A stretch of DNA of 64,000 nucleotides. Origin: Sporosarcina cascadiensis (GTDB lineage: Bacteria; Bacillota; Bacilli; Bacillales_A; Planococcaceae). This document shows, piece by piece, positions 32,507-41,049 of the stretch. Numbering within the stretch: the first letter of the stretch is position 1; the number at the start of each line of letters is the position of its first letter. A program made the translations under genes and the position numbers. The stretch spans positions 1-64,000 of the forward strand of contig NZ_WHVV01000001.1 of NCBI RefSeq assembly GCF_009650995.1, in the 5' to 3' direction. The notes under the pieces are model-generated. The model searched no databases. It was given only the letters and a program-made list of their open reading frames with translations, and had not been told where the DNA came from.

Positions 32507-33490
32507 TTAATTCTTAATTTCTATGTCAGCAGAATAAATTCCCCGCACCGTTCCGTCATCGAGCTTCAATTCCAGCATACCCTCTGATGAAATACCAAGC
32601 GCAGTTCCTTCAACCGTTTCATTGACCATACGGGCAGTAATTCGCTTACCTGTGATCGTTGCATAACTTTCCCACAATAATTTTATGGGCGCAAAGCCTT
32701 TTTCTACATAGAGTGTTGTGTAGTGCTCCAGATATTGCAGTATTTTTGCCACCAACTTCGCCCGGTCTATATGTATGCCTGTTTCAATTTTCAATGAAGT
32801 GGCAATCGCCTGCAGCTCATCCGGGAAATCTTTCGGCTCCTGATTGGCGTTCAATCCTATTCCGAGGATAATCGCTTTTACACGGTCGGGATCTGCCTGC
32901 AGCTCCGTCAAAATACCGGTCACTTTCTTGCCGTTAAGTAAAATATCGTTAGGCCATTTAATGACAGGCTGAATTTCCGCCACATCTTCTATCGCCCGGA
33001 CGATTGCAACTGCTGCAACAAGAGTCAGCTGGGGTGCTTGCTGCGGCGCCAGTTTGGGACGAATGATCAGACTCATCCAGATACCGCGCCCGGCGTTTGA
33101 AGCCCAGGGCCGCGCGAGGCGTCCTTTTCCGGCCGTTTGTTCTTCAGAAATAATCAGCGTGCCGTCCACTGCTCCGCCCTGTGCTTTCTCATGTGCTATC
33201 GTCTGAGTTGTCGGGCATGTGGAGAAATGTTGGATATGACATCCATAGCGCTCCGTCTGCAGATATGTACTGATGTTCGCGGCATTCACCAAATCCGGTG
33301 CCTGAATTAAAAAATAACCCTTTTTACGCATCGAACCGATTTCATAGCCCTCTTCTTCTAACTCTTTAATATATTTCCATATTGCCGTGCGGGACAGCCC
33401 AAATTCATCGGCTATGTCCTGGCCTGATACCGGCTCGCCTTGAGCAGCAAATAATCTTTTCAATAACTCATTCTTTACGGGAGATTTCAT
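32507..33490 (-). CDS. birA: Bifunctional biotin-protein ligase and biotin operon repressor BirA
   Basis: The protein has about 327 residues. The N-terminal winged helix (SGQDIADEFGLSRTAIWKYI) binds biotin operators. The ligase core shows the biotinoyl-AMP loop AGKGRLARPW, the catalytic Lys in KWPNDILLNGKKVTGIL and a C-terminal SH3-like domain. The start is either ATG 33490 or TTG 33496, which share AAAGGA; either way it overlaps the cca 3' end. Acetyl-CoA carboxylase and pyruvate carboxylase are the expected targets. Confidence 0.93.
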   Translation of the reverse strand: MKSPVKNELLKRLFAAQGEPVSGQDIADEFGLSRTAIWKYIKELEEEGYEIGSMRKKGYFLIQAPDLVNAANISTYLQTERYGCHIQHFSTCPTTQTIAHEKAQGGAVDGTLIISEEQTAGKGRLARPWASNAGRGIWMSLIIRPKLAPQQAPQLTLVAAVAIVRAIEDVAEIQPVIKWPNDILLNGKKVTGILTELQADPDRVKAIILGIGLNANQEPKDFPDELQAIATSLKIETGIHIDRAKLVAKILQYLEHYTTLYVEKGFAPIKLLWESYATITGKRITARMVNETVEGTALGISSEGMLELKLDDGTVRGIYSADIEIKN

Positions 33491-34658
33491 AGACAAACCA
33501 TTCCTTTATCGCCTGCGCGTCATTTTCAATCAGTCTGCATACAACCGCTTCTTCAATGATTCGTATCCACTCACTCGTCCATTTTCCGCCGCGTCTGCCT
33601 GACCACTCCAATAAATCTGTTCCAGTAAATGCCAGTTCAGACCGCTGCTGGATCGGTAATTGCTGCTTTCGTGCAGCTAATTCTTCCACTGGCTCCACTT
33701 TTTCATTGGGATATCGCGATAAATGGATCATTTCGGTGATTTCCAATACATCGAGCGGAAAATCATACAGGTCGAGCTCTTCGAATAAATGTTTTTTTCG
33801 TTTTGCCGAAGCTTCCTCAAACTGTTTCAAAAAACGTTTGTCTTCATTGGAAAGCTTAAACTGTCGGGCAAGCTCTGAAGCATTACTTTCACTCAGCGCA
33901 AGTATTGCAGCCCAGCCGTGACGGACACTTCGGAAAGGAGCATACTCGTCCAGTCTTTCGAATGAAGAAAACAGCTCTGGAAACAGTTCTGGAAGTTTTA
34001 TTTCTCTGCTGAATTGGAATGCAGCAGACGGATTTTGGCCTGTTAACAGCTTATCCATTTCCGTTTTAATCCGCTCTCTGGCGATGTGACGCAATTCATA
34101 TGCCATTTTCTTCATCGCATCCAGTGTTTCCTGCTCAATCCGGAAATCGAGTACGGAAGTAAAACGCAGCGCACGAAAAATCCGCAAAGCATCTTCACTG
34201 AAACGTTCGGCAGGATTCCCAACACAGCGAATGAACCGGTCTTCCAAATCTTGCAGTCCACCGAAAAGGTCGATCAATTCACCATCCAGTGTCATCGCCA
34301 GTGCATTGATCGTAAAATCACGACGCTGCAGATCTTCTTTCAGCGAAGTGACATAGAAGACTCCCTCTGGCCGCCGGTGATCACTGTACGTGCCTTCTGT
34401 CCTGAATGTTGTGACCTCGATCGGTTCGCCTTCCAATATGACTAACACCGTTCCATGTGCGATGCCGATATCAACTGTATGGCCGAATACCTCTTTTACT
34501 TGTTCGGGCAAGGCTGACGTTGCGATATCGATATCGGCAGGTTCTTTGCCCAGTGCAAAGTCACGTACAGCCCCTCCGACAAATACTGCTTCGTAACCAG
34601 CAGCCGCCAATTGCCTGACGACACTCCGGCTCGCTGACGATCCAAAAGAAGTTTTCAT
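33468..34658 (-). CDS. cca: CCA tRNA nucleotidyltransferase
   Basis: This 396-residue class II CCA-adding enzyme has GGAVRD with the nucleotidyltransferase DID (ADIDIAT) near the N-terminus, RRDFTINALA and the ribose-binding ERFSEDALRIFRALRF. It adds or repairs CCA at tRNA 3' ends. It overlaps bshA upstream by 4 bases and birA downstream, a tightly packed operon also found in B. subtilis. Confidence 0.95.
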   Translation of the reverse strand: MKTSFGSSASRSVVRQLAAAGYEAVFVGGAVRDFALGKEPADIDIATSALPEQVKEVFGHTVDIGIAHGTVLVILEGEPIEVTTFRTEGTYSDHRRPEGVFYVTSLKEDLQRRDFTINALAMTLDGELIDLFGGLQDLEDRFIRCVGNPAERFSEDALRIFRALRFTSVLDFRIEQETLDAMKKMAYELRHIARERIKTEMDKLLTGQNPSAAFQFSREIKLPELFPELFSSFERLDEYAPFRSVRHGWAAILALSESNASELARQFKLSNEDKRFLKQFEEASAKRKKHLFEELDLYDFPLDVLEITEMIHLSRYPNEKVEPVEELAARKQQLPIQQRSELAFTGTDLLEWSGRRGGKWTSEWIRIIEEAVVCRLIENDAQAIKEWFVYEISRKE

Positions 34659-35794
34659 TTTATCTCCGCCACTTCTTCATATAATGCTTCGTACTGTGAC
34701 ACAATATGTTCTGAACTGAATTGTTCTTGCACAGTTTGGACAGCATGCTGTTTCATTTGTCTGCGCAGCTCCTCATCCGTCAGTAAACGCGACACTCTTT
34801 CCGCAACCGCCTGTACATCACCCAGTTCAACAAGATAGCCATTATGTCCGTCCTTCACAACTTCCGGGATGCCGCCAATCGCAGTGGCAACAGCCGGCAC
34901 ACCGCACGCAAAGCCTTCGAGAAGCACAAGTCCGAATGCTTCTTTCTCGGAAAGCAGCAGCATGACATCGCTGAGGGATAATAATTCGGGGAGATCATCG
35001 CGCTTGCCGAGGAACAGGATATCGTCCTGCAGTCCCGTCGTCTCCACATACTTTTCCAAATCAAATTTCTCAGGACCTTCACCGACAAGCAGCAGCTTGA
35101 CATCATGCTGCTCGCGGATTAGCTCGAAGCTTTTGATGATATCCGGAATTCGTTTGACTTTACGGAAGTTCGAAATATGGATCAGTACGTTTTCGTCAGC
35201 CGTAATTCCGAGTTCTTCACGCAGCGAAGTTGTTTCGCGCGGATAGTATTTATCTTCATCAATAAAATTGTAAATGGTTTGGATAGCAGTTTTTGGATGC
35301 AGCAGTTCGATCGTTTCATTTTGTAATGAATGTGAAACTGCAGTAACACGGTCCGATTTATTAATGCCATAGGATAAAGTATTTTTTAAATTAGGATCAT
35401 AGCCAAGAATTGTCACATCTGTTCCATGCAGTGTGGTGATAATTCCGATTGTGGATTCCGCCATATCCTTCGCTAAAACCGCAGATATCGCGTGCGGTAC
35501 TGCGTAATGTACATGCAAAAGATCCAGGTCCTCCGACTCGATGATTTGCGCTATGCGGTTAGCCAGTGCAATATCATACGGCGGGTATTTGAAAACAGCA
35601 TATCCTTCGATTGTCACTTCATGAAAATGGATATTCGGATGCGCATCAAGAAACCGAAATGGTTTGCTGGATGTGATGTAATGCATTTCATGTCCTCTGT
35701 CTGCCATTTTCAAGCCCAATTCAGTTGCGACAACACCCGACCCGCCCAATGAAGGATAACAGATGACCCCTACTTTTAATTTATGCTGTTGCAT
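34655..35794 (-). CDS. bshA: N-acetyl-alpha-D-glucosaminyl L-malate synthase BshA
   Basis: This GT-B retaining glycosyltransferase of about 379 residues makes GlcNAc-malate, the first bacillithiol step. GVICYPSLGGSGVVATELG (N-terminal loop), LHGTDVTILGYDP, NFRKVKRI and the EAFGLVLLEGFACGVP donor-binding motif are present. The frame continues 41 codons upstream through the end of dapB, but the family start is MQQHKLKVGVICYPS at 35794 with GTGAGG upstream. bshB1 and mgsA, which lie between bshA and dapB in B. subtilis, are missing. Confidence 0.95.
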   Translation of the reverse strand: MQQHKLKVGVICYPSLGGSGVVATELGLKMADRGHEMHYITSSKPFRFLDAHPNIHFHEVTIEGYAVFKYPPYDIALANRIAQIIESEDLDLLHVHYAVPHAISAVLAKDMAESTIGIITTLHGTDVTILGYDPNLKNTLSYGINKSDRVTAVSHSLQNETIELLHPKTAIQTIYNFIDEDKYYPRETTSLREELGITADENVLIHISNFRKVKRIPDIIKSFELIREQHDVKLLLVGEGPEKFDLEKYVETTGLQDDILFLGKRDDLPELLSLSDVMLLLSEKEAFGLVLLEGFACGVPAVATAIGGIPEVVKDGHNGYLVELGDVQAVAERVSRLLTDEELRRQMKQHAVQTVQEQFSSEHIVSQYEALYEEVAEIK

Positions 35795-35819
35795 ATGCTC
35801 TACCGCCTCACTGGGATGT

Positions 35820-36620
35820 TTAATCGATAATCTTTTCCAGTCCGTAAACGAACTGAGTTGTTGAGACTGCTTCACGGATCGCCAGCAAAATTCCCGGCGC
35901 AAACGATTTACGGTCAAATGAATCGTGGCGGATTTTCAGCAATTCCCCTTCTCCCCCAAGCAATACTTCCTGATGGGCAAGCAATCCGGGCAATCGGATA
36001 CTGTGAATTTTCATTCCTTCAACGTCTGCTCCCCGTGCTCCTGCCATCTTTTCCTGTTCTTCCGGGTGTCCCTGAATATGCGCTGCACGGACTTCGCGGA
36101 TCATTTCAGCTGTTTTTACTGCAGTCCCGGACGGTGCATCCAGTTTCCGGTCATGATGCATTTCCAGTATTTCAATATCACCTAAATAGCGGGCTGCCTG
36201 CTGTGCAAATTTCATCATCAAGACTGCTCCGATTGAAAAGTTCGGCGCAATAATACAGCTTTTCTGCTGCTCTTTTGATAGAGATTCTAAGTCCGTCAGC
36301 ATTTCCGCCGTTAATCCGGATGTCCCGATGACGACATGCAGACCAAGTGTCAGTGCCTCACTGGCGTTGGCAAAAACTGCGTCAGGATCTGTCACATCAA
36401 GCAGGATATCGGGATGATGCGCTGCGTTCAGTGCGGAAAGTGATGTATAGATCGGAACTCCGCCTTCCATATCTGTTACCGTTTCATTATGTAGAAATTC
36501 CCCGTCATGTTTATAATCAAGTGCTGCCACAACCTCTATATCCGCCGCTTCGCCTGCTGCAAGCACCGCCGTTCCACCCATACGTCCGCGGGCGCCTGCT
36601 ATTGCTAATTTGATTGTCAT
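35820..36620 (-). CDS. dapB: 4-hydroxy-tetrahydrodipicolinate reductase
   Basis: This 266-residue enzyme acts in the lysine, diaminopimelate and dipicolinate pathway. The NAD(P)H loop GARGRMG is at the N-terminus. The substrate and catalytic segment HHDRKLDAPSGTA holds the catalytic His and Lys. The start overlaps the ypjD stop as TAATG, so the two are coupled. Dipicolinate and cell-wall DAP both depend on it in a spore former. Confidence 0.96.
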   Translation of the reverse strand: MTIKLAIAGARGRMGGTAVLAAGEAADIEVVAALDYKHDGEFLHNETVTDMEGGVPIYTSLSALNAAHHPDILLDVTDPDAVFANASEALTLGLHVVIGTSGLTAEMLTDLESLSKEQQKSCIIAPNFSIGAVLMMKFAQQAARYLGDIEILEMHHDRKLDAPSGTAVKTAEMIREVRAAHIQGHPEEQEKMAGARGADVEGMKIHSIRLPGLLAHQEVLLGGEGELLKIRHDSFDRKSFAPGILLAIREAVSTTQFVYGLEKIID

Positions 36621-36955
36621 TACAATTCCTCCTTTTTGGTCCAGCGGTCTGCATCTCTCGTTTTGAATTTATCCATTACGGTATCCAGCGCTTCGGTCAA
36701 ATTAATATTCTGTGAGTTGGCAAAACAAATCAGGACGAATAAAAGATCTCCTGTTTCTTCTTCCAGTGTCCGTACTGCTTCGGTTGACTTCTTTTTCTTC
36801 ATGCCGTAGCGGTCCTGCACTTCGCGGGACAGTTCGCCAAGCTCTTCTGTCAGCCGGGCCATCAGTTCCATTGGCGGAAAGTAGCCTTCTTTAAAGCCTG
36901 TTATGTATGTATCGACTTCTTGCTGTAATTGTACCATTGTTTTCGTTGTTTCCAT
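36620..36955 (-). CDS. ypjD: MazG-like nucleotide pyrophosphohydrolase YpjD
   Basis: This 111-residue all-helical MazG-type protein has the metal-binding EELGE and EETGDLL motifs separated by one helix pair, as in the EXXE...EXXD fold. Relatives hydrolyse (d)NTPs to monophosphate, possibly removing non-canonical nucleotides. It is near full length for YpjD and co-transcribed with dapB. The substrate is unverified. Confidence 0.9.
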   Translation of the reverse strand: METTKTMVQLQQEVDTYITGFKEGYFPPMELMARLTEELGELSREVQDRYGMKKKKSTEAVRTLEEETGDLLFVLICFANSQNINLTEALDTVMDKFKTRDADRWTKKEEL

Positions 36956-36998
36956 GCGGTATCAGCTCCCCTTCCTATCGTATGCATTTCGTTGACTA

Positions 36999-37027
36999 TT
37001 GTCAAAATAAAATATTTGGGACATACT
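36999..37027 (+). promoter_or_regulatory. Candidate promoter of the YitT-family gene
   Basis: -35 TTGTCA (36999-37004), a 17-base spacer and -10 CATACT (37022-37027) stand 34 bases before the TTG start. Confidence 0.45.
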
Positions 37028-37060
37028 GTTATTATTGTTCGAATTAAAGGAGTGTTGTCT

Positions 37061-37933
37061 TTGTTCAGTGGCATTCGTATACGGAATATATTATTAATTA
37101 TACTAGGGGCAGCTATTTTCAGTTTCGGATTGGTGAATTTTACGATTCAGCATGAGCTGGCCGAGGGTGGATTTACGGGGATTACACTTATTTTGCTTTT
37201 TGCGTTTCAATGGGACCCTGCCTTAATGAACCTGGTGCTGAATATTCCGATGTTCTTTCTCGGATGGAAGATGCTTGGGAGACGGGCGTTTATTTATACC
37301 GTTATCGGAACGGTCGCTGTTTCTGTTTTCATTAAGATTTTTATGAAATACCAAGTGGAGATCCATATGGAGGGCGATTTATTCCTAGTTTCTTTATTTG
37401 CAGGTGTCTTCATCGGTGTCGGTCTCGGTATTATTTTCAGAAGCGGCGGAACGACAGGCGGTTCAGACATTATTGCAAGACTTGCTCATAAAAAGTACGG
37501 CATCACCATGGGAAAAACGATGTTTGCATTTGATGCGGCAGTCATTTTGCTGTCATGGGCTGTGTACTTGGATTATCGCTCGATGATGTATACATTGGTC
37601 GCCCTGTTTGTCGGCGCGCGAGTCATTGATTTCGTTCAGGAAGGTGCCTATTCAGCCCGCGGGGCATTTATAATCACCAATTATCCTGATGAGCTGGCAG
37701 AGATGATCAGCACCGTGATGGACCGAGGTGTGACAGTCTTTAAAGGATATGGACATTTCTCCAAAGCTGACCGTGAAATACTTTATTGCGTGGTCGGCAA
37801 GAACGAAATGATCCGTTTGAAGAATATCATTAATTCAGTCGACCCCGAAGCATTCGTATCCTTAATGGAAGTCCACGACGTAATGGGCGAAGGCTTTACA
37901 TTGGACGAGCAAAAGCGTCCGATACAAGATTAA
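37061..37933 (+). CDS. ypjC: YitT-family membrane protein YpjC
   Basis: This protein of about 290 residues has five or so membrane segments in the first 180 residues, including glycine-rich RSGGTTGGSDIIARL, the hallmark of the YitT/DUF161 family. A C-terminal DUF2179 cytoplasmic domain (GAFIITNYPDELAEMI) follows. The function is unknown. A long upstream frame exists, but TTG 37061, 8 bases after AAAGGAG, gives the expected N-terminus (FSGIRIRNILLIILG). It is divergent from ypjD. Confidence 0.88.
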   Translation: MFSGIRIRNILLIILGAAIFSFGLVNFTIQHELAEGGFTGITLILLFAFQWDPALMNLVLNIPMFFLGWKMLGRRAFIYTVIGTVAVSVFIKIFMKYQVEIHMEGDLFLVSLFAGVFIGVGLGIIFRSGGTTGGSDIIARLAHKKYGITMGKTMFAFDAAVILLSWAVYLDYRSMMYTLVALFVGARVIDFVQEGAYSARGAFIITNYPDELAEMISTVMDRGVTVFKGYGHFSKADREILYCVVGKNEMIRLKNIINSVDPEAFVSLMEVHDVMGEGFTLDEQKRPIQD

Positions 37934-37965
37934 AGGCCGCCCGCTAAGCGGACGGCCTTTAATTT
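37931..37965. terminator. Bidirectional terminator
   Basis: TAAAGGCCGCCCGC pairs with GCGGACGGCCTTTA with one mismatch, followed by ATTTATAT. It lies between convergent ypjC and the metallopeptidase gene. Confidence 0.8.
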
Positions 37966-37982
37966 ATATAAACTTCTAATAA

Positions 37983-38651
37983 TCAGTCGCGGCTTGTGAA
38001 AATTAATAACAAACGCACTAGCTCCAGAACAGCCACTGCAGTAGCAGCAACATACGTCATAGCAGCAGCGCTCAATACTTTCTTTGCCAATGGTTCTTCT
38101 TCGTTGCGGATGATTCCGTGTGCAACAATTTGATCCATAGCACGTGAAGAAGCATTGAATTCTACAGGCAAAGTAACAACCTGGAATAAAACTCCTACAG
38201 CCATCAATAAAATCCCAATCCCAAGCAAAGAGTTCATACTCGAGAAAATTATGCCGATCATAATGAACACCCATGAAGCGTTCGACGTCAAGCTGGCAAC
38301 AGGCGCCAGTCTGTGTCGGAAGCGCAGAAATGCATACGCTTCTTTATCTTGAATTGCATGGCCCACTTCGTGCGCGGCAATTGCGGTCCCTGCAACCGAT
38401 GCTTCGTGATAGTTACTTGAAGATAATGCAACAATTTTAGTCATTGGATTGTAGTGGTCACTAAGGAATCCTTTGCTCTCCACCACTTTCACATCATGTA
38501 AACCATTTTGGTCTAAAATAAGACGAGCCACTTGCGCTCCTGTCATACCTGACGTAGAAGCTACTTTCGAGTATTTCTTATATGTGCTTTTCACTTTAAA
38601 TTGCGCATAGAGCGGAAGCAATATAATAATACCTAAATAGATCAAGAACAA
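37983..38651 (-). CDS. YugP-type zinc metallopeptidase
   Basis: This 222-residue membrane protein has a short N-terminal membrane anchor (about 2-17), the zinc motif HEVGH at 94-98 and two further membrane helices near 125-165. NNYHE-like SSNYHEASVAGTAIAAHEVG and HNGI-like VAHGII segments fit the YugP family (putative neutral zinc peptidase). The start is TTG 38651, placed 8 bases after AAAGGGGAG. The gene is not at this locus in B. subtilis, where ypjB lies between ypjA and ypjC. The substrate is unknown. Confidence 0.88.
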   Translation of the reverse strand: MFLIYLGIIILLPLYAQFKVKSTYKKYSKVASTSGMTGAQVARLILDQNGLHDVKVVESKGFLSDHYNPMTKIVALSSSNYHEASVAGTAIAAHEVGHAIQDKEAYAFLRFRHRLAPVASLTSNASWVFIMIGIIFSSMNSLLGIGILLMAVGVLFQVVTLPVEFNASSRAMDQIVAHGIIRNEEEPLAKKVLSAAAMTYVAATAVAVLELVRLLLIFTSRD

Positions 38652-38722
38652 GCCGATCTCTCCCCTTTCTTTCTACTCTAATTTTATAATGTTTACTTGC
38701 TTACTGCAACTTTTAACTACGG

Positions 38723-39322
38723 TCAGTTCTGAAGCGAAGCGCGTCTCGAGTTCAGGCTCCCAATAGCAATTCCGATACACGCAATCGACATCCAGAACGT
38801 GAAATAGCCGATTTGCGGACTGTACTTCATGAGATCGTGGTAAATTGGCATTTGGCCGAATACATAATCGATCACATCATTATGCAAGGTCCAAATCGCA
38901 GCGATGGCGATATGCCAGCCGTTGAATCGATAATTCGGCAAGTACAGTATTCCCTGCAGCGCCATTGCAAAATGGGAGCCGATCAGCATCCACCCAACCC
39001 AGCCGATCGATCCTGTTTCTGCCAGAGTCAGTAAATTCATGACGACTGCCCAGATACCATACTTCACCAGTGTGATAAGTGCGAGCGCTTCCATTAACTT
39101 GAAATGACGTTTCATCAGCCAGCCGATAATGGCGAAACAGAAAAACAATGTAGCGGTCGGGCTGTCCGGCACGAAGATCCAAAACTTCGGTTCCGTTATT
39201 TCCAGCTGCCACATATACCAGTCATATCCGTAAACCGTGCCAAATATATTAATGAAGAGCAGAATCCACAAAAAAGATTTGTGAGACAAAGTTATCCAGA
39301 GCTGCGTGAATAAAATACGCAA
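38723..39322 (-). CDS. ypjA: YpjA family membrane protein (DUF1405)
   Basis: The protein of about 199 residues has six or so membrane segments and family-typical DWYMWQLE, FVPDSPTATLFF and LHNDVIDYVFGQMP. The DUF1405 family has no assigned function but is conserved beside qcrABC. A TTG at 39328 is too close to the AAGGGGG site, so TTG 39322 is chosen (RILFTQLWITL). A repeat element and terminator separate it from qcrC. Confidence 0.88.
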   Translation of the reverse strand: MRILFTQLWITLSHKSFLWILLFINIFGTVYGYDWYMWQLEITEPKFWIFVPDSPTATLFFCFAIIGWLMKRHFKLMEALALITLVKYGIWAVVMNLLTLAETGSIGWVGWMLIGSHFAMALQGILYLPNYRFNGWHIAIAAIWTLHNDVIDYVFGQMPIYHDLMKYSPQIGYFTFWMSIACIGIAIGSLNSRRASLQN

Positions 39323-39370
39323 AAACAATCCCCCTTACTTTTTAATGTATTTGTATGTATGCCTTTGCGG

Positions 39371-39495
39371 CAAGCCCTCCAGTGCCTGTCGAGACTAAAC
39401 GGCGCTTTACACTTTAGATACATCCAGCTGCAGATGCCAGCTCCTCGGGTCGTTTCGGCCTGTCGGAGCTAAACGGCATCTTCCGCTTTAGAATT
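39371..39495. repeat. Hairpin repeat locus (type C), one half unit and one short-core unit
   Basis: The right half of a type C unit (CCTCCAGTGCCTGTCGAGAC...GGCGCT) is followed by a complete short unit: GCCAGCTCC, TCGGGTCGTTTCGGCCTGTC, GGAGCT, AAAC, GGC. In the short unit the arms AGCTCC and GGAGCT pair and the core is reduced to a few bases. Same conserved words (TCGGGTC, CCTGTC, CTAAACGGC) as the array at 23551-23965. Confidence 0.75.
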
Positions 39496-39502
39496 CTATA
39501 TA

Positions 39503-39532
39503 AAAAAAGAGTCAGTTTCCTGACTCTTTTTT
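39503..39532. terminator. Terminator of qcrABC
   Basis: AAAAAAGAGTCAG pairs perfectly with CTGACTCTTTTTT, one base after the qcrC stop. It is symmetrical, so it works on both strands. Confidence 0.93.
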
Positions 39533-39533
39533 C

Positions 39534-40301
39534 TTACTTAGTATTCAAACCTTCAATGAACTCAGCAAGCACTTGAAGATCTTCATCTGAACCTTCCCAT
39601 GTACCAGGAGGCATTCCTCCACGGCCTTCATGGGCAATGTTTATAATTTCATCTGCTGTCATACCTGTATTCGTCAATGGCAAGCCCAGTCCGCCTTGGA
39701 ATGAGTCACCGTGACAGCCAATACAGGAAGAACCTTGGTAGATTTCATACCCCTCAGCCGTTTCATCAAATTCTACTTCATCAACGATTGCACCTTGAAC
39801 TTTTGCAGCTTCCCAGTCATGGTTAGCAACTGATTCCCAAGTCAGGTAGAAAATCGCCAAGAATGAAAGAATCATGAATCCTGTTGGCAATGGACGTTTA
39901 AATGGACGTCTCTCTTTTGTAGTATCCATAAAAGGAACCAACATTAAAGCCATAAATGCCAATCCTGGAATGATGATGGCACCGACCACGTTGAAAGGAC
40001 CGGATGCGAATTCATATTTCAGTAATTGATACATGAATAGGAAATACCAGTCTGGAACCGGTATATACATAGTATCCGTCGGGTCCGCTTGACGCTCAAG
40101 CGGAGACGGGTGTGCAAGTGTGACAATCAGATAACCAATTAAGAAAACGGCTCCAATCATCCACTCTTTCAATAGAAAGTTTGGCCAGAATGCTTCGGTT
40201 TTACCCGGATATTCTGAGTAATCCTTTGGTGTATTCGGCATTTTGTTTGAAGCTTTGATGCGCGAATCCCCAACAAATTTCATCCCTTTTCCGCGGTGCA
40301 T
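39534..40301 (-). CDS. qcrC: Menaquinol:cytochrome c reductase cytochrome b/c subunit
   Basis: This 255-residue fusion carries the C-terminal part of cytochrome b (three membrane helices; Qo-site PDWY at 83-86) joined to a cytochrome c domain with the heme motif CIGCH at 193-197 and a distal Met (GGMPPG). It is the third subunit of the Firmicute bc complex, which passes electrons from menaquinol to cytochrome c. RBS GAAGGAGGG. qcrA-qcrB-qcrC is one operon. Confidence 0.96.
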   Translation of the reverse strand: MHRGKGMKFVGDSRIKASNKMPNTPKDYSEYPGKTEAFWPNFLLKEWMIGAVFLIGYLIVTLAHPSPLERQADPTDTMYIPVPDWYFLFMYQLLKYEFASGPFNVVGAIIIPGLAFMALMLVPFMDTTKERRPFKRPLPTGFMILSFLAIFYLTWESVANHDWEAAKVQGAIVDEVEFDETAEGYEIYQGSSCIGCHGDSFQGGLGLPLTNTGMTADEIINIAHEGRGGMPPGTWEGSDEDLQVLAEFIEGLNTK

Positions 40302-40352
40302 GTTATTCCCTCCTTCTTAAATTTCAGATGACCCTAACCAAAAAATTGGTTC

Positions 40353-41027
40353 TTATAGTGGTCCGGAAATACCTTGTCTTCTGATCATGATAAAGTGTGC
40401 TGCAAGCAACCCAAGCAAAGCAGCCGGTAGGAAAAATACATGAATCGCGAAGAATCTTGTTAACGTCTGCGCACCTAAAATTGTGGAATCACCAGCGAGA
40501 AGAATCTTGATCTGTTCTCCGATGAAAGGTACAGACGCGGCAATCTCAATCCCAACTTTTGTTGCAAATAATGCTTTCATATCCCAAGGCAATAGATATC
40601 CTGTGAATCCAAGACCCAGCATTACGCCGAAAATCAGCACACCGACGATCCAGTTCAATTCACGAGGCTTCTTATAAGACCCTGTAAAGAATACACGCAA
40701 AGTATGTAGGAACATCATAACAATAACTAACGAAGCTCCCCAGTGGTGCATTCCACGCACAAGTTCACCGAATGCAACATCATTTTGAAGGTAGAAAACT
40801 GATTTCCATGCGTTTTCGATATCCGGTGTGTAATACATTGTCAGGAACATACCAGACAAGATTTGAATCACCGTTACGAAGAACGTCAAACCTCCGAAAC
40901 AATAGATGAATGCAGAAAAATGATGTGCAGGGTTTACGTGCTCAGGTACTTCATGGTCAGCGATGTCTCGCCATATTGGAGTGATGTCTAACCGTTCATC
41001 CACCCAATCGTAAATTTTATTTAACAC
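40353..41027 (-). CDS. qcrB: Menaquinol:cytochrome c reductase cytochrome b6 subunit
   Basis: This 224-residue four-helix cytochrome b6-type subunit has heme-ligating His pairs in the MHHWGAS and HTLRVFFTGSYKKPRE region and in AIHVFFLPAALLGLLAAH. The start is GTG 41027, with AAGGGGG upstream. It lies between Rieske qcrA and cytochrome b/c qcrC. The unusual extra cysteine of b6-type proteins is seen in the YCFGG segment. Confidence 0.96.
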   Translation of the reverse strand: MLNKIYDWVDERLDITPIWRDIADHEVPEHVNPAHHFSAFIYCFGGLTFFVTVIQILSGMFLTMYYTPDIENAWKSVFYLQNDVAFGELVRGMHHWGASLVIVMMFLHTLRVFFTGSYKKPRELNWIVGVLIFGVMLGLGFTGYLLPWDMKALFATKVGIEIAASVPFIGEQIKILLAGDSTILGAQTLTRFFAIHVFFLPAALLGLLAAHFIMIRRQGISGPL

Positions 41028-41049
41028 TGCGTTCGTACCCCCTTACCCT

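Noticed and set aside
35795..35917. Longer bshA start at 35917
   Set aside because: It would overlap dapB by about 100 bases, and family members start at the MQQHKLKVG position.
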